A stretch of DNA of 9,132 nt from Verrucomicrobiota bacterium (GTDB taxonomy: Bacteria; Verrucomicrobiota; Verrucomicrobiia; Opitutales; Opitutaceae), in NCBI GenBank assembly GCA_023443985.1, contig JAEZSJ010000297.1, positions 1 through 9,132 on the forward strand. Direction: 5' to 3'. Below, in pieces: positions 1 to 5,589 of this stretch. The first letter of the stretch is position 1. Every line of letters begins with the position of its first letter. A model generated the notes under the pieces. That model was not told the origin of the DNA. It worked only from the letters and a program-made list of their open reading frames with translations, and did no database searches. The translations under genes were made by a program, and so were the position numbers.

Positions 1-580
1 CCACACCCTTGCGGAGCTGGCCGGGCTGGATGGAGTCGAGGAGCGCGCGACGCTTGCTGGTGCGCTGCTCTTCGATGAGCTCGCGGCGGGAGAGAACGAT
101 GTTCTTCCGGTCGAGGTTGATCTTGAGGACCTTGAAATCGTAGGTCTGGCCAAGATACTGATCGAGGTTCTTCGGGGGCTGCACATCGATGTGCGAGCTG
201 GGCAGGAACGCGTCGACACCCATGCCGACGATGAGACCGCCCTTGACCTTGCCCTTGACGCGGCCGGAGACGATCGCGCCTTCCTGGCACTTGAGGAGAA
301 TGTTTTCCCAGTTCTTCTTCTGCTGGGCCATGTCGTACGACAGGACCGGGCTGCCGTCCTTGTCCTCGAGCTTCTGGACAAAGACCTCGATCTGGGAGCC
401 GATCTGAAGCTCGCCGAGGTCGAAGAACTCGTGGGCCGGGATGAGACCCTCGGATTTGCCGCCGATGTCGACCACGACCTCGTTCTGGCGAATCTCGGTG
501 ATGGTGCCCGGGACGATGGCGCCTTCCTTCAGGCTGTCGAAGGAGGAGTTCGCCAACAACTCTTGCATTACGCTGCTCAT
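1..580 (-). CDS. rpsA: 30S ribosomal protein S1, N-terminal part (3' end beyond window)
   Basis: S1 binds mRNA on the small ribosomal subunit and helps load transcripts, above all those with weak Shine-Dalgarno sites. The 193 visible codons begin MSSVMQELLANSSFDSLKEG. They contain a first S1/OB-fold repeat (about residues 20-86, core VVVDIGGKSEGLIPAHEF), a second (about 100-167, with KVKGGLIVGMGVDAFLPSSH and KINLDRKNIVLSRRE) and the start of a third (PGQLRKGV, about 186-193). The KGGL-FLP pattern and the LSRRE repeat ending are typical of bacterial S1 repeats. Full-length S1 usually has four to six repeats, so more than half of the gene lies past position 1. The start is ATG at 580-578; the in-frame ATG at 567 would give a slightly shorter form. 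No Shine-Dalgarno precedes either. A 303-bp gap separates it from tlpA upstream, so it probably has its own promoter. Identity is secure. Confidence 0.96.
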   Translation of the reverse strand, partial: MSSVMQELLANSSFDSLKEGAIVPGTITEIRQNEVVVDIGGKSEGLIPAHEFFDLGELQIGSQIEVFVQKLEDKDGSPVLSYDMAQQKKNWENILLKCQEGAIVSGRVKGKVKGGLIVGMGVDAFLPSSHIDVQPPKNLDQYLGQTYDFKVLKINLDRKNIVLSRRELIEEQRTSKRRALLDSIQPGQLRKGV

Positions 581-773
581 GACTGTGAATCGGACGTCGC
601 CCGTGTGGCTCCACGACACCGGCGCCGGCCGCGAACGATCCCGCAAGGCGGAATCGGATGGGTTGGATGTTCACTATCAACCGGCCGGAGGGAGCGTGCG
701 GCGTACTCCGGACGGACGACTTTCTGCCGCGGAAAGGGGCGAAAAGTCACAGCGCCCCGTTCCACCCGCAAGC

Positions 774-804
774 GGAAAAGCGGGGATGCCCCGTGGCTTT
801 TTCC
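774..804. terminator. Possible bidirectional hairpin with A/T flanks
   Basis: A five-bp G/C stem (781-785 with 789-793, three-base loop) is flanked by GGAAAAG on the left and CTTTTTCC on the right. It therefore gives a T-tract on both strands and can extend into a longer imperfect stem. This is the shape of a weak bidirectional intrinsic terminator. It could back up the stronger hairpin at 835-862, or be part of the rpsA leader. The core stem is short, so confidence is low. Confidence 0.3.
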
Positions 805-834
805 ACCCTCGCCCGCCGGGTCCTGGACAACAGA

Positions 835-862
835 CGGCCGCCGCCCTGACTGGCGGCGGCCG
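835..862 (-). terminator. Probable intrinsic terminator of tlpA
   Basis: A perfect 11-bp inverted repeat (CGGCCGCCGCC at 835-845, GGCGGCGGCCG at 852-862) with a six-base loop starts 21 bp beyond the tlpA stop codon in the direction of transcription. On the minus strand the stem is followed by TCTGTTGT, a weak U-rich tract rather than a clean run. Position and stem strength support termination between the isomerase-tlpA unit and rpsA; the poor U-tract keeps the call moderate. Confidence 0.55.
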
Positions 863-883
863 CAATGGACGCCGGGTGCGGGC

Positions 884-1759
884 TCACTTCTTCGCGAGCA
901 GCACCTCGAGATGTTTCTCCAGCGCATCGCCACGCAGGTCGCGCGCCACGATGTGGCCGTCGGCGCCGATCAGATAGGTCGTGGGGATCGACTCGACACC
1001 GAACTTCTCGGCGATCTCCGACGCCTCCGCATAGATCTGCGGCCAGGGCATCTTCTTCTCGGCGATGAACTTCTTCAGCTCCTCCTCGTCGCGGTCGAGG
1101 CTGATCGCGACCACCTCGAAGCCCTTGGCGTGGTACTTCTCGTAGGCGGCGAGCACATTGGGCAGCTCCTCGCGGCAGGGCGGACACCAAGTGGCCCAGA
1201 AGTCGACGAGCACGACCTTGCCCTTGAGTTTGCTCGTGCTCACCACGGCGCCGTCCAGCCCCTTGCCCTCGAGTCCGGGGAACGGGGCCCCGACGGCCAA
1301 GGTGCTCCGGAACTCCTGCGCCTTCCGGTCCTGATCGATCGCCGCCAGGATCTCGTCGGCCTTCGTGGCGAACTCCGTCCCGGGAAACTCCGTCTTGAAC
1401 CGGCGGACGATCGTCGCGGCCTGTTCGTAATCTTCGAATACCTGGAGGCAGAGCAGCGCCTTCGCCCAGAGCACGCCCGCGCGCTCCTCGATCTTCGCGT
1501 CGGGATGTTTGGCGATGATGGCGTCGAACTCCGCCAGCTCGGTCGCCAGCTGCGCCGGCTCGATCTCGCCCTTGGCCGCCTCCAGCTTGGTGCGGATCCC
1601 GCCCACAAGCTTCTCGAGATCCGCGAGGATCGGCGATTGCTCAGCCGGGGCGACGGCCGGGGCGGGCGCGGGGGCGGCCGGGTCCTCGGCGGCGTGCTGG
1701 AGCGTGGCGGCACCGAGCCCGGCGAGGGCCAGCGCGAAAATGCGGTACGGGTGGTTCAT
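884..1759 (-). CDS. Secreted TlpA/ResA-like thioredoxin-fold protein
   Basis: This 291-residue protein is a probable thiol-disulfide oxidoreductase of the cell envelope. It starts MNHPYRIFALALAGLGAATL, a Sec-type signal peptide with likely cleavage near residues 23-25, followed by an Ala/Pro linker (28-40). Residues about 43-150 are helical and TPR-like. Residues 155-291 form an AhpC/TSA-Redoxin (TlpA) domain with the redox motif WCPPC (CPPC at 192-195) after VLVDFWAT, and the cis-proline in SIPT (P259). The family reduces or oxidises envelope protein disulfides, often in cytochrome c maturation; no such genes are visible here, so the substrate is unknown. It lies 20 bp downstream of the isomerase gene and is probably co-transcribed with it. 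The start is ATG at 1759, placed at the signal peptide; the upstream sequence is pyrimidine-rich with no Shine-Dalgarno. The fold is secure, the specific role is not. Confidence 0.9.
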   Translation of the reverse strand: MNHPYRIFALALAGLGAATLQHAAEDPAAPAPAPAVAPAEQSPILADLEKLVGGIRTKLEAAKGEIEPAQLATELAEFDAIIAKHPDAKIEERAGVLWAKALLCLQVFEDYEQAATIVRRFKTEFPGTEFATKADEILAAIDQDRKAQEFRSTLAVGAPFPGLEGKGLDGAVVSTSKLKGKVVLVDFWATWCPPCREELPNVLAAYEKYHAKGFEVVAISLDRDEEELKKFIAEKKMPWPQIYAEASEIAEKFGVESIPTTYLIGADGHIVARDLRGDALEKHLEVLLAKK

Positions 1760-1779
1760 GGGTAGAAGCGGATCGGGTT

Positions 1780-2721
1780 TCAGGTTGGCAGCAGCAGATC
1801 GAGCCGGCGGCGTGATTCGAGCACGGCGTCGGGCGGAACCCGCGGGCCGTACTCGAGCACGAACAGATGGTCGCGGCGGAAATGACGCGACACCATGTCG
1901 AAGTCGATGGTTCCCGCCCCGAGCGGTTGATGGTCGTGGCCGGCCGCATCGATGTCGTGCAGGTGGAAGCCGAGCAGATGCGGGGCGTTCTGCGCCAGAT
2001 GCTGGGCGTGGTCGATCAGTCCGAGCCGTTGTTTGATCTGCGCGTGGCCGGCGTCATGCCAGTAGCCGGCGACGCCGGGCCGGCTCAGCCCGGCGAGCAG
2101 TTCCCCGAAACCATCGTCGAGCGGCAACTCCTCCACGCGCTCACGGTTCTCGAGGCCCAGGCGCACGCCCCGCTCCTCCGCATACGGGAGGATCTCCTCG
2201 AGGCTCGCCTTCACGCGGGTCCAATACGGCGCCATCCGCTTGCGGATCGCGGCGGTCGTCTTCGCCAGCAGCGCCGTGTATTCACTCGTTTCCGCCGAGA
2301 ACGCCTCGCCCTGGTCGCGTTCGTACCGCCGGAACTTCCTGACGGGGTTCCACCAGAAGAAGCCGACCTCGCCCAAGTGGAGCACCACGACGCGCGCGCC
2401 CACCTGCCGCGCGAAGTCGATCGTGCGCCGGGTGTGTCGCAGCCACTGCGAGTGCTCCCGATGGTCGCCGGCGGAGGGCATGTAGATGTTCGGCGCGGGC
2501 GAGGTGAACCCGGTCGGCAGCGGGCAGAAATTGTGCACCGACGAGACCTGGATGACGCCTTGGTCGAGCGCGTTGAGGATGCCGGGCACCAACGACACCC
2601 GGATGCCGTGGCTCAGCTCCACCCACTCGAACCCCATCCGCGCCACCTCGGCGAGCATGGCATGGCCGTCCGTGTGGCGTTGCGAGAGCCAACTGGTGGA
2701 GAGTGATACGACGGGTTTCAC
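1780..2721 (-). CDS. Sugar phosphate isomerase/epimerase-like TIM-barrel protein
   Basis: This 313-residue cytosolic protein belongs to the xylose isomerase-like/AP endonuclease-2 TIM-barrel superfamily, whose members isomerise or epimerise sugars or act on related substrates using divalent metal. Likely metal or catalytic residues lie at barrel-strand ends: H115 (VVLHLGEVG), E191 (GLENRE), D223 and H226 (WHDAGHA), H253-D256 (GFHLHD) and E290 (FVLEYGPR). I chose the GTG at 2721, giving VKPVVSLSTSWLSQRHTDG, because the conserved barrel begins there. The frame stays open to an ATG at 2871, but those 50 extra residues are Arg/Gly-rich with no family character. No Shine-Dalgarno precedes the GTG. 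It lies 263 bp after rpsU, past that gene's terminator, so it should have its own promoter. It is followed by tlpA after 20 bp. The substrate cannot be assigned from sequence. Confidence 0.85.
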   Translation of the reverse strand: MKPVVSLSTSWLSQRHTDGHAMLAEVARMGFEWVELSHGIRVSLVPGILNALDQGVIQVSSVHNFCPLPTGFTSPAPNIYMPSAGDHREHSQWLRHTRRTIDFARQVGARVVVLHLGEVGFFWWNPVRKFRRYERDQGEAFSAETSEYTALLAKTTAAIRKRMAPYWTRVKASLEEILPYAEERGVRLGLENRERVEELPLDDGFGELLAGLSRPGVAGYWHDAGHAQIKQRLGLIDHAQHLAQNAPHLLGFHLHDIDAAGHDHQPLGAGTIDFDMVSRHFRRDHLFVLEYGPRVPPDAVLESRRRLDLLLPT

Positions 2722-2935
2722 GCAGAACGCCGCCACGCAACGCCCGCAACCGGTGCGGCGCAAGACTGTTCCCGGGCCGACACCGGCCCCTCGAATCCGC
2801 CGGGGGAATCGGCTCGCACCGTCTCCTGCGGGGCAGCCGCCCTTCCCGCCTGCCCTCGCGGGACGCCTCAACGCGCGGGCCGACGATGGTCACCCTGCGG
2901 GCGAAGGCGCCGCAGCGTGCGGAGCGGCACAGGCA

Positions 2936-2968
2936 CAAAAATGGCGCCGACCCGGTGGATCGGCGCCC
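2936..2968 (-). terminator. Intrinsic terminator of rpsU
   Basis: An eight-bp perfect inverted repeat (GGCGCCGA at 2943-2950, TCGGCGCC at 2960-2967) with a nine-base loop begins 17 bp past the rpsU stop. On the minus strand the stem is followed directly by ATTTTTGTG. A G/C-rich stem plus a five-U run right after a stop codon is the classical rho-independent form. It is the clearest terminator in the window and makes rpsU the end of its transcript. Confidence 0.85.
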
Positions 2969-2984
2969 AAAGTACAGCGATCGT

Positions 2985-3182
2985 TTACTGCGCGTAGCGC
3001 GCCCGAAGCATCGCGGTGAAAGCCGCGACCTTCGCCTTGCGGCGACGTTTCTCGCAGGGCTTCTCGTAGTAACGCTTCGCACGGACATCCTTGATGATGT
3101 TCTCGCGCTCGAGCTTCTTCTTCATACGGCGGATGGCGCGGTCCACCGGCTCGTTTTTGCGGATCTTGATCTCGATTGGCAT
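2985..3182 (-). CDS. rpsU: 30S ribosomal protein bS21
   Basis: This 65-residue basic protein reads MPIEIKIRKNEPVDRAIRRM, then KKKLERENIIKDVRAKRYYE and the Arg/Lys-rich tail typical of bS21. The length is normal for the family. bS21 sits on the small subunit platform near the 3' end of 16S rRNA, the region that carries the anti-Shine-Dalgarno, and promotes initiation. In many bacteria rpsU neighbours dnaG and rpoD; here it stands alone between the DAHP synthase gene (128 bp upstream) and the isomerase gene, with its own strong terminator. The 18 bases before the ATG are AATCCCGTCCCTTTCCTC, a pyrimidine-rich leader with no Shine-Dalgarno. G/C-rich stem-loops in the upstream gap (3225-3239, 3282-3297) could belong to the rpsU leader or end the upstream transcript. 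Identity is secure. Confidence 0.97.
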   Translation of the reverse strand: MPIEIKIRKNEPVDRAIRRMKKKLERENIIKDVRAKRYYEKPCEKRRRKAKVAAFTAMLRARYAQ

Positions 3183-3224
3183 GAGGAAAGGGACGGGATT
3201 TGTCGGGGAAAACCGCGAGGAAGC

Positions 3225-3239
3225 CGGGCGCCCCGCCCG
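3225..3239. other. G/C-rich stem-loop in the DAHP synthase-rpsU gap
   Basis: CGGGCG (3225-3230) and CGCCCG (3234-3239) form a six-bp stem with a CCC loop. An alternative outer stem pairs ACCGCG (3212-3217) with CGCGGT (3238-3243). The two share bases and so are mutually exclusive. They lie 30-63 bases upstream of the rpsU start in the likely leader. They could regulate rpsU or help end the upstream transcript. On the plus strand a T6 run (3251-3256) lies 11 bp beyond, but no plus-strand gene ends here. Confidence 0.25.
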
Positions 3240-3281
3240 CGGTCAACGCCTTTTTTCGACGGCCGGCCGATTCCGGGCACA

Positions 3282-3297
3282 CGGCGGGCACCCGCCG
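3282..3297 (-). terminator. Hairpin just after the DAHP synthase gene, possible weak terminator
   Basis: CGGCGGGCACCCGCCG is a six-bp perfect stem with a four-base loop, starting 13 bp beyond the stop codon at 3311. On the minus strand it is followed by TGTGCCCGG, without a U-run, so it is not a standard intrinsic terminator. It may slow polymerase or protect the transcript 3' end. Confidence 0.25.
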
Positions 3298-3310
3298 CCG
3301 CCGCGCCGAC

Positions 3311-4342
3311 TCACTCCCGTGCGAGAGCCCAGACCTGGCGGGCGCGGGCGATCACTTTTTTGAGCACATCCGGGGTGATCGCCTGTTTCGGGTCGTCGCC
3401 GATCCCGTGGCTCGGGGAAACATGGCACTCGAGGCAGAGCCCGTCCGCCCCGTACGCGACCGCGGCCAGCGCCGCCGCCGGCACATAGCTCGCCCGGCCC
3501 ACAGAATGGGAGGGGTCCACGATGATCGGCGCCCAGGTGCGTTCCTTGAGCAGCGGCACGATCGATTCGTCGGGATGGTTGCGGTAGCCGTCGAGGGCGG
3601 GGGCGGTCCCGCGCGGGCAGAGCATGATGTTCGGGTTGCCGAAACTGACGATGTATTCGGCCGCCGAGATGAACTCCGAGATCGGCCCCATGTGGAGGCT
3701 GCGTTTCAACAGCACGGCGGTGTCGCGGCCCGCCACCGCCCGCCCGATCTGCTGGAGCAGCGAGTAGTTGAGGGCATTGCGCGCGCCGACCTGGATCGTG
3801 TGCACGCCGGCCTCCAGTGCGAGCTGCAGCTGGTGCTCGTCCATCACCTCCGCGTCGACCGGGAGCCCGGTGCGGCGCGAGGCCTCCATCAGGATCGCCA
3901 GCGACTTGTCGTCGCCTTGGAACGAATAGGGGTTCGTGCGCGGCTTCCACACGCCCCCGCGCAGCGCGTGAGCGCCGGCTTCCTTCACCGCCGCGGCGGT
4001 CTCGTAGAACAGCGCGGGGTTCTTCGGATCGATCGTGCACTGCCCCGCGATCACGAACAGCTCCCGGCGCAGCGTGACCCCGCCGAGGCGAACGGCATGG
4101 CTGGCCAGATCCGAGCGGGCGTCCATCAGTTTGAAGGGGGACTGGATGCGGTCGACGCGGTCGACATACGGCAGCCCCTCGAGGCGGTTGATCATCAGCT
4201 CGTGCCGCTCATCGCCGACGATCGCATAGATCGAGCGCACCGCGCCGATGATCGGTTGGATACGGCAGCCGAACTCCGCGACGATCGCCGAGACCTCGGC
4301 AAGCTGCCCGGGCTCGAGTTCTTTGTTCTTGGGTAGGATCAT
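3311..4342 (-). CDS. DAHP synthase-family enzyme (type I-beta, with N-terminal ACT/ferredoxin-like domain)
   Basis: 3-Deoxy-7-phosphoheptulonate synthase condenses phosphoenolpyruvate with erythrose 4-phosphate, the first step of the shikimate pathway. This 343-residue protein has a ferredoxin-like regulatory domain (about 1-70) like the Thermotoga enzyme, then a TIM barrel. The four metal ligands are present with the known I-beta spacing: C102 (AGQC), H279 (DPSHSVGR), E305 (LECH) and D316 (GDDP). Substrate-binding RGGVWKPRTNPYSFQG (from R128; K133, R135), GARN (R188) and LLKR (K213, R214) are also seen. Several loops deviate from the family norm: GQCTID where GPCSVE is usual, KRS for KRG, and CPRG for CERG. 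A typical DAHP synthase is the best call, but a changed substrate is possible. The start is ATG at 4342, with no Shine-Dalgarno. A 157-bp divergent gap separates it from the ABC ATPase gene. Confidence 0.85.
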   Translation of the reverse strand: MILPKNKELEPGQLAEVSAIVAEFGCRIQPIIGAVRSIYAIVGDERHELMINRLEGLPYVDRVDRIQSPFKLMDARSDLASHAVRLGGVTLRRELFVIAGQCTIDPKNPALFYETAAAVKEAGAHALRGGVWKPRTNPYSFQGDDKSLAILMEASRRTGLPVDAEVMDEHQLQLALEAGVHTIQVGARNALNYSLLQQIGRAVAGRDTAVLLKRSLHMGPISEFISAAEYIVSFGNPNIMLCPRGTAPALDGYRNHPDESIVPLLKERTWAPIIVDPSHSVGRASYVPAAALAAVAYGADGLCLECHVSPSHGIGDDPKQAITPDVLKKVIARARQVWALARE

Positions 4343-4499
4343 GGTGCGCGGCGCCGGGCACGATTGCAGGTTTCAACGGCAACTCCATGGCGAAATTCCA
4401 CCCCACGGCCCCGTTGCGCCCATCCGCCCGCTCGCCGCGGCCCCGGGCCCGCACGGTTCTTTTTGCCTCCGCCCCGGGAGCCGTTTGACTGCCGCCCGC
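4343..4499. other. Divergent intergenic region (promoters expected, none resolved)
   Basis: This 157-bp gap lies between the leftward DAHP synthase gene and the rightward ABC ATPase gene and so should contain promoters for both. I see no hexamer pair close to the sigma-70 consensus on either strand. A minus-strand TGCAAT at the DAHP synthase side resembles a -10 box but lacks a -35 partner. The region is G/C-rich apart from a short T-run in GGTTCTTTTTGCC. Confidence 0.4.
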
Positions 4500-5471
4500 A
4501 TGATCGAAGTCGAGCACCTCACCCGCGTCTTCCGCACGTACAAGAAACAGCCCGGATTCTGGGGCGGCGTGAAGGGTCTGCTTCGACGCGAGTTCGAGGA
4601 GCTCGCCGCGGCCAACGACATCAGCTTCACCATCGGCGAGGGCGAACTCGTCGGTTTCCTCGGGCCCAACGGCGCCGGCAAGACGACCACCCTCAAGATG
4701 CTCGCGGGCCTGATCTTCCCCACTTCCGGCCGTGCCCGCGTCGCGGGCTTCGACCCCACCGAACGGCGGAATGAATACCGCCGCCTCTTCGCCCTCGTCC
4801 TCGGCCAGAAGAATCAGCTGTGGTGGGACCTCCCCGCCATCGAGTCCTTCCATCTGCTGCGGCACATCTACGGCCTGCCCAAGGCGCAGTGCCAGGCCAC
4901 CCTCGATGAACTCGTCGAGCTGCTCCAGGTCGGCGACAAGCTCCGCACGATGGTGCGCGAACTCTCCCTCGGTGAGCGCATGAAGATGGAGCTTATCGCC
5001 GCCCTCCTCCACCGCCCGCGCGTGCTCTTCCTCGACGAGCCCACCATCGGCCTCGATGTCGTCAGCCAGCGGGCCGTGCGCGGCTTCCTCGCCGATTACA
5101 ACCGGCGCCACAAGGTCACGATCCTCCTGACCAGCCACTACATGGCGGACATCAAGGAGCTCTGCGAACGCGTGATCGTCATCCACAAGGGCCGCAAGAT
5201 CCACGACGGCTCCATCGACACTCTCAACGCCGCCGAGAGCCGCCAGCGCATCATCCGCTTCCGCCCCGCGGAGGCACGCTGGCCCGAGTCTTGGCGCCCG
5301 TCGACCGGCACCCTCGAGCCCGATGAGGACGGCGCGCTGCGCATCCACGTCCCCTCCGGCGCCGTCGTCTCCGTCTTCCAGGAGATCCTCGCCGCCGGGC
5401 CGGTCGAGGATGTCACCATCCAGGAGGTCCCGCTCGAGGATATCATCGCCGATCTGTTCAGCCGCGCCTGA
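4500..5471 (+). CDS. ABC-2 type transporter ATP-binding protein (COG4586-like)
   Basis: This 323-residue ATPase should drive an ABC exporter from the cytoplasmic face of the membrane. Motifs in order: Walker A GPNGAGKTT (55-63), Q-loop Q103, signature LSLGE (156-160), Walker B VLFLDEP (175-181, catalytic E180) and H-loop H213 (TSHYM). The N-terminal segment FRTYKKQPGFWGGVKGLLRR, placed before the ATPase core, and the signature followed by RMKMELIAALLHRP are characteristic of the COG4586 group. That group normally works with two ABC-2 permeases encoded next to it. Residues about 250-323 form the usual C-terminal domain. Here the next gene is a kinase and no permease lies in the window, so the partner must be elsewhere. 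I chose ATG at 4500 because family similarity begins at MIEVEHLTRVF; the frame is open further upstream but without family character. A GGAG at 4477-4480 is too far upstream to be a ribosome site. The exported substrate is unknown. Confidence 0.9.
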   Translation: MIEVEHLTRVFRTYKKQPGFWGGVKGLLRREFEELAAANDISFTIGEGELVGFLGPNGAGKTTTLKMLAGLIFPTSGRARVAGFDPTERRNEYRRLFALVLGQKNQLWWDLPAIESFHLLRHIYGLPKAQCQATLDELVELLQVGDKLRTMVRELSLGERMKMELIAALLHRPRVLFLDEPTIGLDVVSQRAVRGFLADYNRRHKVTILLTSHYMADIKELCERVIVIHKGRKIHDGSIDTLNAAESRQRIIRFRPAEARWPESWRPSTGTLEPDEDGALRIHVPSGAVVSVFQEILAAGPVEDVTIQEVPLEDIIADLFSRA

Positions 5472-5508
5472 CCGCCCGGGCGCCGAGGGCCGACTCCACG
5501 TTCTCGAT

Positions 5509-5521
5509 TCGGACGGTCCGA
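5509..5521. repeat. 13-bp palindrome upstream of the receiver-kinase gene
   Basis: TCGGAC-G-GTCCGA is a perfect inverted repeat with a one-base centre, too tight to form an RNA hairpin, so if functional it would be a DNA-binding site. It lies about 70 bp upstream of the kinase start. A further inverted pair, CGACTC (5491-5496) and GAGTCG (5520-5525), overlaps it. It may be an operator, but in G/C-rich DNA a palindrome of this size can occur by chance. Confidence 0.25.
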
Positions 5522-5552
5522 GTCGTGAAGTCAAAAAACACTACACGCAGTC

Positions 5553-5581
5553 TTGCCTAGGGGGTTCCCCCCGGTTCTCAT
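5553..5581 (+). promoter_or_regulatory. Weak candidate promoter for the receiver-kinase gene
   Basis: TTGCCT (5553-5558) and TCTCAT (5576-5581) are separated by 17 bp, and each matches four of six sigma-70 consensus bases. The A-rich stretch TCAAAAAACA just upstream (5531-5540) would suit an UP-like element. If real, transcription would start near 5588, next to the ATG at 5590, giving a leaderless mRNA. Two 4/6 matches can arise by chance, so this is tentative. Confidence 0.25.
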
Positions 5582-5589
5582 CCGCCCCC

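Larger units (their letters stand above)
581..883. other. Intergenic region between tlpA and rpsA with two hairpins
   Basis: This 303-bp stretch lies between the stop of tlpA and the start of rpsA, both read leftward. It holds the strong inverted repeat at 835-862 and a weaker A/T-flanked hairpin at 774-804, both listed separately. The rest (581-773) should contain the rpsA promoter and leader. On the minus strand a TTGATA hexamer lies at 680-675, but none of the hexamers 15-19 bp downstream resembles a -10 box, so I do not call a promoter. The short open frames here show no recognisable protein. Confidence 0.6.

Noticed and set aside
652..680. rpsA promoter with TTGATA as -35 on the minus strand
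   Set aside because: No hexamer at 15-19 bp spacing matches the -10 consensus at more than three positions.
191..1765. 524-codon open frame on the plus strand
   Set aside because: It runs antisense to rpsA and tlpA, both of which have clear conserved domains. Its translation is an Arg/Leu/Asp-rich string with no motif, as expected opposite G/C-rich genes.
2722..2871. 50-codon N-terminal extension of the isomerase-like protein
   Set aside because: Open in frame to an ATG, but Arg/Gly-rich and without family character. The conserved barrel starts at the GTG at 2721.
3251..3256. T6 run after a hairpin on the plus strand as a terminator
   Set aside because: The run lies 11 bp from the stem, and no plus-strand gene ends upstream, so there is nothing to terminate.
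3200..4336. 378-codon open frame on the plus strand
   Set aside because: Antisense to the DAHP synthase gene, with low-complexity Arg/Asp/His-rich translation and no recognisable family.
4209..5534. 441-codon open frame on the minus strand
   Set aside because: Antisense to the ABC ATPase gene, whose Walker A, signature and Walker B motifs are intact. The reverse translation is Glu/Gly/Asp-rich without motifs.
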